Positions 29,505-37,820 of a DNA stretch of 64,000 nucleotides are shown in pieces. The stretch is from NCBI GenBank assembly GCA_002918705.1, contig PQKR01000004.1:1-64000 (forward strand). The letters are read 5' to 3'. Source of the DNA: Escherichia sp. ESNIH1 (GTDB lineage: Bacteria; Pseudomonadota; Gammaproteobacteria; Enterobacterales; Enterobacteriaceae). Position 1 is the stretch's first letter; every line of letters begins with the position of its first letter. Made by a program: the position numbers and the translations under genes. The notes beneath the pieces were generated by a model. That model was not told where the DNA came from. It was given only the letters and a program-made list of their open reading frames with translations, and ran no database searches.

Positions 29505-29781
29505 TACCAGTGCTTAAGCACGCGTTGACGAACCTCTTCCGGGTAGCTCTGGTCAAACGAGGCGTGCATCATAGAGCGCTTCGACAATCTCCGGGCCGCT
29601 GGCGGCCGGATCCAGCCCCAGCTACGTTATGGAACAGCGGCGCAGGGGAGTGGATCTCATAGCTACGGCGGGTAATGGCGCTCGGTTCAAAATCACAGTC
29701 TACCGCGCGCGTAACGTGCATAATGTCACCCATAGCGTCGAGGGCATCGATATAGCTTCTTAAGTCGTTATAGTATTTCAT
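29505..29781 (-). pseudogene. UbiD-family decarboxylase remnant
   Basis: The ATG at 29781 with AAGGAG opens a good UbiD-family N-terminus (MKYYNDLRSYIDALDAMGDI, then VDCDFEPSAITRRSYEIHS and PAPLFHNV), but after about 53 residues the similarity stops and the frame closes near residue 70. Full UbiD-family enzymes have nearly 500 residues. Beyond the break, other frames read GPEIVEALYD and then SFDQSYPEEVRQRVLKHW before a stop, which look like coding remains, perhaps the tail of this or a neighbouring gene. An internal deletion with a frameshift is the simplest reading. Related genes decarboxylate phenolic acids and are often next to MarR regulators, as here. Confidence 0.6.
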
Positions 29782-29898
29782 CTGGCTCTCCTTAAGCCGT
29801 TGTGGAGCCGTTATGTTACAGTTTAAGTTCAAACTGTTTGTATGCGAACTATATGATTGCCGCTATCCCGGCGTCAAGAGAAGGAGTCAAGAGAGTCG

Positions 29899-30387
29899 AT
29901 GGCGGAGAATCGCGACCCAATCGTTGCCGCGCCCCTGTGGCCGCATGGCGACTGTTCATTAATGCACCTGATGCGCCGCGCAGGACAGCGCACAACGCTG
30001 TGCTGGACGCAAAACGTTGATACCGGTCTGTCTGCGGTGCAGTACTCCATTCTGGTGGTGCTGAAGGAGGAGACCTCCTGCGATCAGCAAACCCTCGGCA
30101 ACCGCGCCGGGTTTGATAAAGCCACGGGCACTTACGTCATCGATCGAATGAGCAAAAGCGGCCTGCTGCAGGTCCAGACCGATCCCGCGAACCGTCGGCG
30201 TAAGCTGGTCTCGATGACCGCGGCGGGCGAGGCGATGCTGGAGCGGATGATTGAGCAGGCGAAGCGCGCAGAGAGAACCATTACCGCCGGGCTGGATGCG
30301 CAGGATATTGCCGATCTGAAACGCCTGCTGAGCAAGCTGAGCGGATTACAGGAGCCTGATGACGATGCCGGACCGGATAGCCCCTGA
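29899..30387 (+). CDS. MarR-family transcriptional regulator
   Basis: 162 residues; the start MAENRDPIV has AAGGAGT upstream. The winged-helix region covers about 45-115 (LSAVQYSILVVLKEE, QQTLGNRAGFDKATGTYVID, then DPANRRRKLVSMTAAG, the wing). Divergent from the UbiD-family remnant, so it probably once controlled it in response to a phenolic acid. It overlaps the next gene by 29 bases. The C-terminal tail is acidic. Confidence 0.85.
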   Translation: MAENRDPIVAAPLWPHGDCSLMHLMRRAGQRTTLCWTQNVDTGLSAVQYSILVVLKEETSCDQQTLGNRAGFDKATGTYVIDRMSKSGLLQVQTDPANRRRKLVSMTAAGEAMLERMIEQAKRAERTITAGLDAQDIADLKRLLSKLSGLQEPDDDAGPDSP

Positions 30388-31393
30388 CAGCAGCGTTGAG
30401 CCGAAGCCCGATCTCACCATCGGTTTTCTGCTAATGAGACAGTTCACGCTGGCCTCCGTAGCGGGGCTGGTGGAGTCCCTGCGCTTTGCAGCGGATGAGT
30501 CATTCTCCAGCCGCCAGATCTTCTGCCGCTGGGAGTGGATGACCTGCGACGATCTGCCGGTAACCGCCAGCTGCGGCCTGCCGGTCTCCCCCACGGCGAA
30601 ACTCGATTTCAGTAAGGAGTGGGACTACTTCGTGGTCGCGGGGGGACTGCTGGAGGAGACGCGTCAGCCTCCGGCCTGGCTGCTGCAGGCGCTGCGGGAT
30701 CTGCATGCGCGCAATATTCCCATCGTTACCCTGTGCAGCGGGGCGTTTGTTGCGGGCAGTGCAGGATTGCTGGATGGCCGTCACTGTGCGATCCACTTTA
30801 CGACCCGGGATGAGTTTAAAATGCGTTTTCCGAAAGCCATTCCGGTGATCGATAAAACCTACATCAAGGATGGCGGCATCATCTCCTGCCCGGGCGGAAC
30901 CGCTATCGATCTGGCAGCAGATCTGATCCGTCACCACTGCGGGCTGGTGCGCGCCCAGAAGGTGCTGAAATACCTGCTGGTGGATGATACCGCCGTGCCG
31001 GGCACAAAGGCGAAGCAGAAAGAGAGTCTCAGCCAGCCGGACGTCTATGAGAACGAGCTGGTGAGCAAGGTGATCGAGTTTATGCGCCACCATCTGGATT
31101 CGCCGGTGCCGCTGGCTGACGTGGCCGCGTTTGCGGGGGTGACCTTCCGCCAGCTTAACCTGATCTTTACCAAGTGCACGGGCCACTCGGCTGCCGTCTA
31201 CTGGCGGCGGATGCGCCTGGAGCAGGCGCGCAAGCTGATGGCCGACTCCAGCAACAGCATCAACGCCATTGCTACCGCGACTGGCTTCTCCGACGCCTCG
31301 CATCTTATTGCCTGGTTTCGTAAGCAGTACGGTGAGACGCCAAGCTCATTCAGAAAGCGGCGCAGGGTGGTAGAGAAGCTGGTGAAGGAGTAG
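30359..31393 (+). CDS. GlxA-like AraC-family regulator (DJ-1/PfpI plus HTH)
   Basis: 344 residues. An N-terminal DJ-1/PfpI-like domain covers about 20-190, with the nucleophile-elbow sequence TLCSGAFVAGSAGLLDG; a C-terminal AraC HTH covers about 235-335 (ADVAAFAGVTFRQLNLIF and ATATGFSDASHLIAWFRKQY). The start lies within the marR-like gene with AGGAG five bases upstream, indicating translational coupling. Targets unknown; the nearby MFS gene or the lost decarboxylase are candidates. Confidence 0.86.
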   Translation: MTMPDRIAPDSSVEPKPDLTIGFLLMRQFTLASVAGLVESLRFAADESFSSRQIFCRWEWMTCDDLPVTASCGLPVSPTAKLDFSKEWDYFVVAGGLLEETRQPPAWLLQALRDLHARNIPIVTLCSGAFVAGSAGLLDGRHCAIHFTTRDEFKMRFPKAIPVIDKTYIKDGGIISCPGGTAIDLAADLIRHHCGLVRAQKVLKYLLVDDTAVPGTKAKQKESLSQPDVYENELVSKVIEFMRHHLDSPVPLADVAAFAGVTFRQLNLIFTKCTGHSAAVYWRRMRLEQARKLMADSSNSINAIATATGFSDASHLIAWFRKQYGETPSSFRKRRRVVEKLVKE

Positions 31394-31404
31394 GGAGAAG
31401 AGTT

Positions 31405-31436
31405 TGTAGGCCGGGCAAGCTCGCGCCGCCCGGCGT
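31405..31436. repeat. REP unit between convergent genes
   Basis: TGTAGGCCGGGCAAGCTCGC followed by GCCGCCCGGCG, one REP palindrome between the AraC-type gene and the MFS gene. Confidence 0.72.
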
Positions 31437-31441
31437 AATTG

Positions 31442-32833
31442 TTACATCTTTTGCAGCACGCTGCGTTTCGGCATCTGCCCCGTGGCGCGAGCTTTGCGCG
31501 GCTGCGCATCATCCAGCGCGGCGGCCTCTTCCAGGCTGCGGGCGTTGGTCTCAGGGGCAAGGAACCAGGAGACGATCAGCCCGACAAAGGTAATGGCGGC
31601 GGCGATATACATCGTTGTACCGATCCCCAGAGTCTGTAATGAGACCGGCACCAGCCAGGTTCCTACCGCTGCGCCAATGCGAGACAGGGAGGTACCCACG
31701 CCAACCGCCCCGGCGCGGATCTCCGTCGGGAAGATCTCGTTCGGGTAGACCAGCTGCAATACCTGTGCGCCGCCGATAAACAGGGCGTAGGCACCAAACA
31801 TCAGCAGGATAATCATCGACGGACCATCCCGCAGCAGGCCCAGCAGCAGCAGCGCCAGCCCGGACCACAGGAAGCTCTGCAGCAGCAGCTTACGGCGTCC
31901 CAGGGTGTTTACCAGTCGGGTCGCGATGATGCAGCCCACCACGAACAGCAGGGTAATGGCGATGGAGCCATAGGAAGCCCAGCCGCCGCTCAGGTGCAGC
32001 GCCTCCAGCACCTTCGGCGCAAAAGCGTAGACGGCGAAGACCGGGATCACCGAGCAGGTCCAGAAAATGGTGACGAAGGCCATACGCTTGCCGTAGCCGG
32101 AGTGCAGCAGGTTAACGAAGGAGAGGTTTTTGCTCTCGGCCTGTGCCGGCAGGTTTTGCAGGCCAAAATCAGCGCCGTAGACGCGGCGAATAATCCCCTC
32201 CGCTTCGGCGTGGCGGCCTTTACCGATCAGCCAGCGCGGCGATTCCGGGGTCCCCAGACGCACCAGGAACAGCAGGGCGCCGATAACAGCGGTGCTGGCC
32301 AGGGTCAGGCGCCAGGCCTCCGGGCCACCAAAGTTAAGGAGCGCTTCCCCCACCAGATAGGCGGTAGCTGCTCCGGCAAACCAGAGGATGGTTAAGGTAG
32401 CGAGGCAGGGACCGCGATTTTTCTTCGGCAGAAACTCAACCAGAAAAGCCGTCGCGACCGGGTACTCAATCCCTACCGCGACGCCGTTGAGGAAGCGCAG
32501 GGCAAAGAGCATTTCACCGCTCTGAACCCAGTATTGCGCCAGCGAGCAGACGATAAACAGCGTCGGGCCGACGAAGTAGAGCAGGCGACGGCCCAGGCGG
32601 TCGGTGAGAGCACCGCCAATGAAGCCGCCAAAGAAGATGCCGATCAGCGCCGAGGCGGCGATCATCCCCTCCCAGAAGGCGCTTAAGCCCAGGGCGGGAG
32701 ACACTTTCGTCATGGCAATGCCGATAATACTCAGAACATAACCATCAACAAACGATCCTCCGCCGGAGCGAACGGTAAGCAACCGGTGGAAGCGGTTAAG
32801 CGGTACGTCTTCAACAGAAATGGTATTTGACAT
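31442..32833 (-). CDS. MFS transporter, metabolite:H+ symporter type
   Basis: 463 residues, 12 membrane helices. The MFS signatures GGALTDRLGRR and FLNGVAVGIEYPVATAFLVE (loop 4-5) and the second-half NTLGRRKLL are present, as in the sugar porter and aromatic acid/metabolite symporter groups. Substrate not known. It converges with the AraC-type gene. It might import a substrate for the nearby catabolic genes, but no direct link is visible. Confidence 0.82.
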   Translation of the reverse strand: MSNTISVEDVPLNRFHRLLTVRSGGGSFVDGYVLSIIGIAMTKVSPALGLSAFWEGMIAASALIGIFFGGFIGGALTDRLGRRLLYFVGPTLFIVCSLAQYWVQSGEMLFALRFLNGVAVGIEYPVATAFLVEFLPKKNRGPCLATLTILWFAGAATAYLVGEALLNFGGPEAWRLTLASTAVIGALLFLVRLGTPESPRWLIGKGRHAEAEGIIRRVYGADFGLQNLPAQAESKNLSFVNLLHSGYGKRMAFVTIFWTCSVIPVFAVYAFAPKVLEALHLSGGWASYGSIAITLLFVVGCIIATRLVNTLGRRKLLLQSFLWSGLALLLLGLLRDGPSMIILLMFGAYALFIGGAQVLQLVYPNEIFPTEIRAGAVGVGTSLSRIGAAVGTWLVPVSLQTLGIGTTMYIAAAITFVGLIVSWFLAPETNARSLEEAAALDDAQPRKARATGQMPKRSVLQKM

Positions 32834-33016
32834 AGTAACTCCTGTCTTCCACGGCGTTATTAAATAAAAGTCAAAGATTAACTTTTATTACAACGCGCAC
32901 GGAATTCATGTAGGCCAGATAAATTTGAATCGGATAAAACACACGTAATAAATAATCGGTCTTGCCACACTTTTATAATTAATACGTTACAACCCGTACT
33001 CCCTGTTATTTAAAAA

Positions 33017-33928
33017 TTATGTCACCTCATTAGAAAGCTTTTTTGCTGCTACGGTGCGGGTCGACCACCAGCAGAGCAGTGATCCCAGACAGACCAGGGC
33101 GGTACCCTGCCAGAAAGAGACCGTCAGAGTGGAGTGGAGCATAAACGCCGCCAGCACCGCTGAGATAATGGGGATAAAGTACGACGCCGCGGCCAACACC
33201 GTGACGTTGCCGTGGAGGATACCGACGTTCCACGCAGCATAGCCAAAGCCCATAGCGATGGCGGCAAACAGCAGGCTAATCCCTGCATGCCAGCTTATAA
33301 CAAACTCAGGCTGTGGCGATGAGAGGAATTTCGTCCACAGAGTTAACGCCGTTAAAATAAAGAACAGGGTGATGCCGTTATTCCCTTCAGCAATAATCTT
33401 CGTTACGACGCAATATATTGCCCAGATAATGGCACCGCTAAATGCCAGGCCGTAACTTAATGGGTTATCCATCACGTTATTTGCCATTTCACTAAATGAA
33501 AAGCCCTGGTCACCGCCCAGCACAAAGCCTATTCCGGCAATGGCTAGAATAATACCCGGGATAATCAACAGGCTCGTTCTCTGGCGGTTAACAATCACCG
33601 ACAGCAGAATTGTCATACTCGGCCAGAGATAGTTCACCATACCCACCTCAATGGCCTGGCGACCGCTGTGGGTAAATCCAAGCGACAGCGACAGACAGAG
33701 CTCGTAGCAGACAAACAGCACGCTGCCGAGGATCAAGTAGCTGACCGGGAAGCGACGGATCTTTGGAAAGCCGATGGTAAAGAGCAACAGCACCGCACTA
33801 CAGGTATAGATCAGCGCTGCGCCGCCGACGGGACCAAAGCCTTCGCTCACGCTTTTAATCAATCCTACGATGGCGCTCCACAGCAGAATGGCAATGAATC
33901 CAATAAGTGTCGCTCTCTTCTGGGGCAT
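33017..33928 (-). CDS. yddG: Aromatic amino acid exporter YddG (EamA/DMT family)
   Basis: 303 residues, ten helices. It resembles E. coli YddG strongly: ATLIGFIAILLWS at the start, SEGFGPVGGAALIY, HSGRQAIEVGMVNYLWPS in the middle and FGYAAWNVGILHGNVTVLAA in the second half. YddG exports aromatic amino acids and other metabolites. Here it lies outside its K-12 position and is divergent from a catabolic operon. It could be a second copy. Confidence 0.85.
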   Translation of the reverse strand: MPQKRATLIGFIAILLWSAIVGLIKSVSEGFGPVGGAALIYTCSAVLLLFTIGFPKIRRFPVSYLILGSVLFVCYELCLSLSLGFTHSGRQAIEVGMVNYLWPSMTILLSVIVNRQRTSLLIIPGIILAIAGIGFVLGGDQGFSFSEMANNVMDNPLSYGLAFSGAIIWAIYCVVTKIIAEGNNGITLFFILTALTLWTKFLSSPQPEFVISWHAGISLLFAAIAMGFGYAAWNVGILHGNVTVLAAASYFIPIISAVLAAFMLHSTLTVSFWQGTALVCLGSLLCWWSTRTVAAKKLSNEVT

Positions 33929-34326
33929 AACCCTCTACCTCTGTTTACATTTTTATCACACTCAGGCGCTCTGGCAGGCCGCTGTGTTAAATTCCGGTTA
34001 AATACAGGATTAAAACTATGCCTCCTGATTGACGGTGTAAATACGTCCAGGCGGGCCAGAATTGTGGAATGTGATCGTTATCTGAATTTATATAGAAAAT
34101 TACTACGCAACGTATAAGATTTTAATTAATTGATTTTTAATGTTTTATTTATTCGTTACTGTAAAAATATACTATTAAAACGTATTTCCTTTGTATTTAT
34201 CATGTATACAAATTTTTTTCAGCCATTGACCCCGGTCGCTCCCGAGTGCAAATTTTTAACAAACGCATCCTGTCCCTGCCAGTAAGCAGACAGTCATGGT
34301 CATAAGTTTCCACCCTGGAGGTTATC
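33929..34326. promoter_or_regulatory. AT-rich divergent promoter region yddG / DapA-like gene with TGTATACA site
   Basis: About 398 bases without a gene. The perfect palindrome TGTATACA lies at 34203-34210, about 117 bases before the DapA-like start. The same core recurs before the GntR gene and before the FAD oxidase gene, so it is a probable operator. CCTGGAGG at 34314-34321 serves the GTG start at 34327. Confidence 0.55.
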
Positions 34327-35220
34327 GTGTTGACATTTGAAGGTATCTACACCCCGGCAATTACCCCTTACGCAGCAGACGGCAGCATTGACTTCGCACG
34401 CTTTGCAGAGGTGCTGGAGTCGCTGATTGAAGCACGCGTTCACGGCATTATCATTGGGGGCTCTACCGGTGAGTACTATGCGCAGAGCCCAGAGGAGCGG
34501 ATGGCGCTGGTCGAGCATGCCCGTCAGGTGATTGGCAACCGTCTGCCGCTGATCGTGGGCACCGGCGCAACCCGCACCGAAGATGCCGTCCACTATGCGA
34601 AGCATGCCCGGGAGAGCAAAGCCGATGCGATTCTGGTCACCTCGCCACCCTATGCGCTGCCTACCGAGCTGGAAAACGCCCATCATGCGCTGACCATCGA
34701 TAAAGCCGCGCAGCTGCCAATTATGCTCTACAACTATCCGGGCCGCATGGGCATCACTATGGGGGAGACCTACTTCAATGAAGTCAGTAAGTCCCCTAAC
34801 GTGGTGGCGATCAAAGAGAGCTCGGGTGATTTTAACAACCTGCATCTGCTGGCCTGTAAATTCCCGAATATCGCCCTCTCCTGCGGCTGGGACGATCAGG
34901 CCCTGGAGTTCTTCGCCTGGGGCGCACGCAGCTGGGTCTGCGCCGGATCTAACTTCATTCCGCGCGAGCACGTGGCGCTGTATGAAGCCTGCGTGGTAGA
35001 GAAGAACTTCGACAAGGGCCGCAAAATCATGGCGGCGATGATGCCGCTGATGAACTTCCTCGACGGGGGCAAATTCGTTCAGTCTATCCGCTACGGCTGC
35101 GAGCTGAACGGCCTGCGCTCGGGTCAGGTCCGCGCTCCGCTGCAGGATCTGAATGAGGAAGAGAAGGCCCAGCTGCAGACCATCATCGCCGACGTTAAGC
35201 GCAACGTGGCATCAGCGTAA
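34327..35220 (+). CDS. Dihydrodipicolinate synthase/N-acetylneuraminate lyase family protein
   Basis: 297 residues, starting with GTG behind TGGAGG. It has the DapA fold features GGSTGEYYAQSPEER, the tyrosine in MLYNYPGRMG (Tyr137) and the Schiff-base lysine in VVAIKESSGD (Lys163). It is therefore a class I aldolase/lyase or dehydratase acting on a 2-oxo acid, not DapA itself, which is located elsewhere in these genomes. Followed after nine bases by the aldehyde dehydrogenase gene, a pair seen in pathways where a lyase product semialdehyde is oxidised (for example hydroxyproline or sugar-acid routes). Actual substrate unknown. Confidence 0.85.
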   Translation: MLTFEGIYTPAITPYAADGSIDFARFAEVLESLIEARVHGIIIGGSTGEYYAQSPEERMALVEHARQVIGNRLPLIVGTGATRTEDAVHYAKHARESKADAILVTSPPYALPTELENAHHALTIDKAAQLPIMLYNYPGRMGITMGETYFNEVSKSPNVVAIKESSGDFNNLHLLACKFPNIALSCGWDDQALEFFAWGARSWVCAGSNFIPREHVALYEACVVEKNFDKGRKIMAAMMPLMNFLDGGKFVQSIRYGCELNGLRSGQVRAPLQDLNEEEKAQLQTIIADVKRNVASA

Positions 35221-35229
35221 GGAGGACCT

Positions 35230-36732
35230 ATGCAACAGCTCTCTACGCTCAATGATGTCACCATCCTGGCGCGGGATCTGCCCCTGCCGGATAAAGCCTT
35301 TATCAACGGTCGCTTTACCGCGGCCGCCTCGGGCAAAACCCTGGCGACCACTAACCCGGCCACCGGCGAGCATCTCACGGATATTGCCGCCTGTGACGCC
35401 CGCGACGTTGACGCGGCGGTGAGCGCTGCCCGTGCCGCCTTCGAAGCCGGAAGCTGGAGCAAACTGGCGCCCGGCGAGCGTAAAGCCGTGCTGCTCAAGC
35501 TGGCCGATCTCATGGAGCAGGAGATCAATGCCCTGGCAGTGCTTGAGAGCCTCGACAGCGGCAAGCCGGTCAGCGAGTGTCTGGCGGTGGACGTGCCGGA
35601 AACCATCCACGTGCTGCGCTGGCATGCAGAAGCCATTGATAAGCTTTACGACCACACTGCGCCGGTAGGTCACGGTGCAATGGCGCTGGTGGTGCGCGAG
35701 CCGATTGGCGTCGTGGGCTGCGTGCTACCGTGGAACTTCCCGCTGCTGATGCTGGCATGGAAGATCGGCCCGGCGCTGGCGGCAGGCTGTTCAGTGGTGG
35801 TAAAACCGGCCGAGCAGACCTCGCTGACCGCGCTGCGGGTAGCCGAACTGGCGAGTGAGGCGGGCGTCCCGGCCGGGGTGTTGAATATTGTGACCGGCAC
35901 CGGGAAGGAGGTGGGGGAGCCGATTGGCCTGCATCCGGATATCGACATGGTGAGCTTTACCGGCTCAACCGCTACCGGGCGACGCTTTCTGCACTATGCT
36001 GCGGAGTCCAACCTCAAGAAAGTGGTCCTTGAGTGCGGCGGCAAAAACCCGGCTCTCGTCTTTGACGATGCCGAGGATCTGCATACCGTGGCCGGACACG
36101 TGCTTAACGGTGCCTTCTGGAACATGGGCGAGAACTGCTCAGCCACCTCGCGCCTGCTGGTGCAGGAGGGGGTGAAGGAGAAGCTGCTGGCGATCATTGC
36201 GGAGCAGATGGGCGAGTGGCGGATGGGGAACCCCAGCGATCCGCAGAACAAGCTGGGAACGATGATCTCCCCCGAACATTTCAGCAAGGTCAGCGGCTAT
36301 CTCGATACCGCGCGCAAGGAGGGGCTACGTATTGTGCAGGGCGGTGACACCGAGCAGGGGATCTACATCCAGCCCACCATTATCGACGGCGTGACTCCGC
36401 AAAGCGCGCTATTCCGGGAGGAGATCTTCGGGCCGGTACTCTGCGTCACCACCTTCAAAACGGAAACCGAGGCGCTGGCGCTGGCGAACGACACACCGTA
36501 CGGCCTGGCGGCATCGGTCTATACTGGCAAACTCAACCGGGCGATCCGCGTCTCCCGTGCTATCCGGGCCGGGACGGTCACCGTTAACTGCTTCGGCGAA
36601 GGTGATGCCACCACGCCGTTTGGCGGCTACAAGCAGTCTGGCTTTGGCGGACGTGACAAGTCAGTTTTCGCTCTCGATCAGTACACGGAGCTGAAGACAA
36701 TCTGGATCGATGTCCCCTCGGAAGCGACATAA
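35230..36732 (+). CDS. NAD(P)-dependent aldehyde dehydrogenase (PuuC-like)
   Basis: 500 residues. Catalytic Cys303 lies in NMGENCSATSR, the general base Glu268 in VVLECGGKNP, and Asn169 in VLPWNFPLLML. The C-terminus FGGYKQSGFGGRDKSVFALD is close to PuuC, the gamma-glutamyl-aminobutyraldehyde dehydrogenase. Start preceded by GGAGG. It shares an operon with the DapA-like lyase; the PuuB-like oxidase gene lies downstream under probably the same regulator, so an amine-derived aldehyde is a reasonable substrate. Confidence 0.9.
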   Translation: MQQLSTLNDVTILARDLPLPDKAFINGRFTAAASGKTLATTNPATGEHLTDIAACDARDVDAAVSAARAAFEAGSWSKLAPGERKAVLLKLADLMEQEINALAVLESLDSGKPVSECLAVDVPETIHVLRWHAEAIDKLYDHTAPVGHGAMALVVREPIGVVGCVLPWNFPLLMLAWKIGPALAAGCSVVVKPAEQTSLTALRVAELASEAGVPAGVLNIVTGTGKEVGEPIGLHPDIDMVSFTGSTATGRRFLHYAAESNLKKVVLECGGKNPALVFDDAEDLHTVAGHVLNGAFWNMGENCSATSRLLVQEGVKEKLLAIIAEQMGEWRMGNPSDPQNKLGTMISPEHFSKVSGYLDTARKEGLRIVQGGDTEQGIYIQPTIIDGVTPQSALFREEIFGPVLCVTTFKTETEALALANDTPYGLAASVYTGKLNRAIRVSRAIRAGTVTVNCFGEGDATTPFGGYKQSGFGGRDKSVFALDQYTELKTIWIDVPSEAT

Positions 36733-36800
36733 TGACCGGGGTCGATCTCCTGTGAAAACATCGCCTTGTGTAGGGTGTGAATTTTTTAACTATTTTTGTG

Positions 36801-36806
36801 GTATAC
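36801..36806. promoter_or_regulatory. GTATAC core operator before the GntR gene
   Basis: TGTGGTATACAGG sits 66 bases before the GntR start, giving likely autoregulation. It shares the GTATAC core with the sites at 34203 and 37701. Confidence 0.45.
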
Positions 36807-36871
36807 AGGCTTCTTCTGTAGGTTAATCACTATCACACTCACTATGCACAGGGCATTTCCAGGAGGCGACA

Positions 36872-37570
36872 ATGAGAACGGGTAAAGTGGCGCTCTATGA
36901 GGATCTCAAGCGGCTTATCTTAACGATGGAGCTTGACCCGGATGAGCTGCTGGACGAGGCCAGCCTCACCGCGCAGTACGGGCTATCCCGAACGCCGGTA
37001 AGAGAGGTTTTTCAGCGGCTGGCCGGCGAGGGCTTTCTTGAAATCGTCGAGAAGCGCGGCGTGCGTGTGATCCCCATGAGTCACTCAACGCTGCGTAACT
37101 TCTTTCTGGTCGCGCCGATGATCTACGCCGCTACGGGACGCCTGGCGGTACAGAACTACAAGCCCGCTCAGCTAAAAGCGCTCAAGGAGACGCAAAAGCG
37201 TTTTCGTAAGGCGGTGCAGACCCACGACGCTGAAGCGCTGGCCCTGGAGAACAATCGTTTCCATGAGCTGATGGGGGAGATGGCGGCCAATCCCTATCTG
37301 CAGCCCAGCCTGGGACGGCTGTTGATTGACCACTGCCGTATCGGCCATACCTTCTTTCGTCCGCAGAATGAGGATATGGAGCAGCGTTTGCAGCTTGCAG
37401 CTGATCATCACGATGCCTTTATTGCCGCCATCGAGGCACGGGATGAACAGGCCGTTGTCGATCTGGTGTTTGAGCACTGGGAGCTGTCCCGGGTCAATAT
37501 GGAGATCTTTATCGCGCCGCAGGGGCTGAAAGCTGACCATCTGATCCAGACGCCGGAAGGCAACCGCTAA
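36872..37570 (+). CDS. GntR-family regulator with FCD domain
   Basis: 232 residues. N-terminal winged helix about 5-70 with SLTAQYGLSRTPVREVFQRL as the recognition region; C-terminal FCD ligand domain about 85-215, with the metal-type histidines in NNRFHELMGE, DHCRIGH and DHHDAFIAAIEARD. Start preceded by AGGAGG. Lies between the lyase/dehydrogenase operon and the FAD oxidase gene; TGTATACA-type sites before all three transcription units make it the probable local regulator. Confidence 0.9.
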   Translation: MRTGKVALYEDLKRLILTMELDPDELLDEASLTAQYGLSRTPVREVFQRLAGEGFLEIVEKRGVRVIPMSHSTLRNFFLVAPMIYAATGRLAVQNYKPAQLKALKETQKRFRKAVQTHDAEALALENNRFHELMGEMAANPYLQPSLGRLLIDHCRIGHTFFRPQNEDMEQRLQLAADHHDAFIAAIEARDEQAVVDLVFEHWELSRVNMEIFIAPQGLKADHLIQTPEGNR

Positions 37571-37582
37571 CTTCCGCTTTAC

Positions 37583-37606
37583 GCCTGCTGGCACTCGCCG
37601 GCAGGC
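37583..37606 (+). terminator. Hairpin after the GntR gene
   Basis: GCCTGCTGGC pairs with GCCGGCAGGC (one G-U) around ACTC, 12 bases past the stop; T-runs follow about 40 bases later. Confidence 0.5.
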
Positions 37607-37691
37607 CCCGCTACGCCTGCGTTTCCCCCTCCCCAACGGCGTTTTTCTTTTTTAATGCAGAGTGCATTTTTGCTACGCGCGTCATGTTTTT

Positions 37692-37720
37692 TATACAAGT
37701 TGTATACATAAAATATACAA
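37692..37720. promoter_or_regulatory. TGTATACA operator array before the FAD oxidase gene
   Basis: A perfect palindrome TGTATACA (37701-37708) is flanked by two TATACAA half-sites (37692-37698 and 37714-37720). This is the strongest of the GTATAC sites and lies 100 bases before the oxidase start. Confidence 0.55.
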
Positions 37721-37820
37721 GAAATATTCATAAACCTGATTTCTGTAACATGACCCTGCACCACCCGGCCTGGCTCTCTGGCGGGATGGATTAAAGAAAA
37801 AACGTACCGGAGTAACGAAC

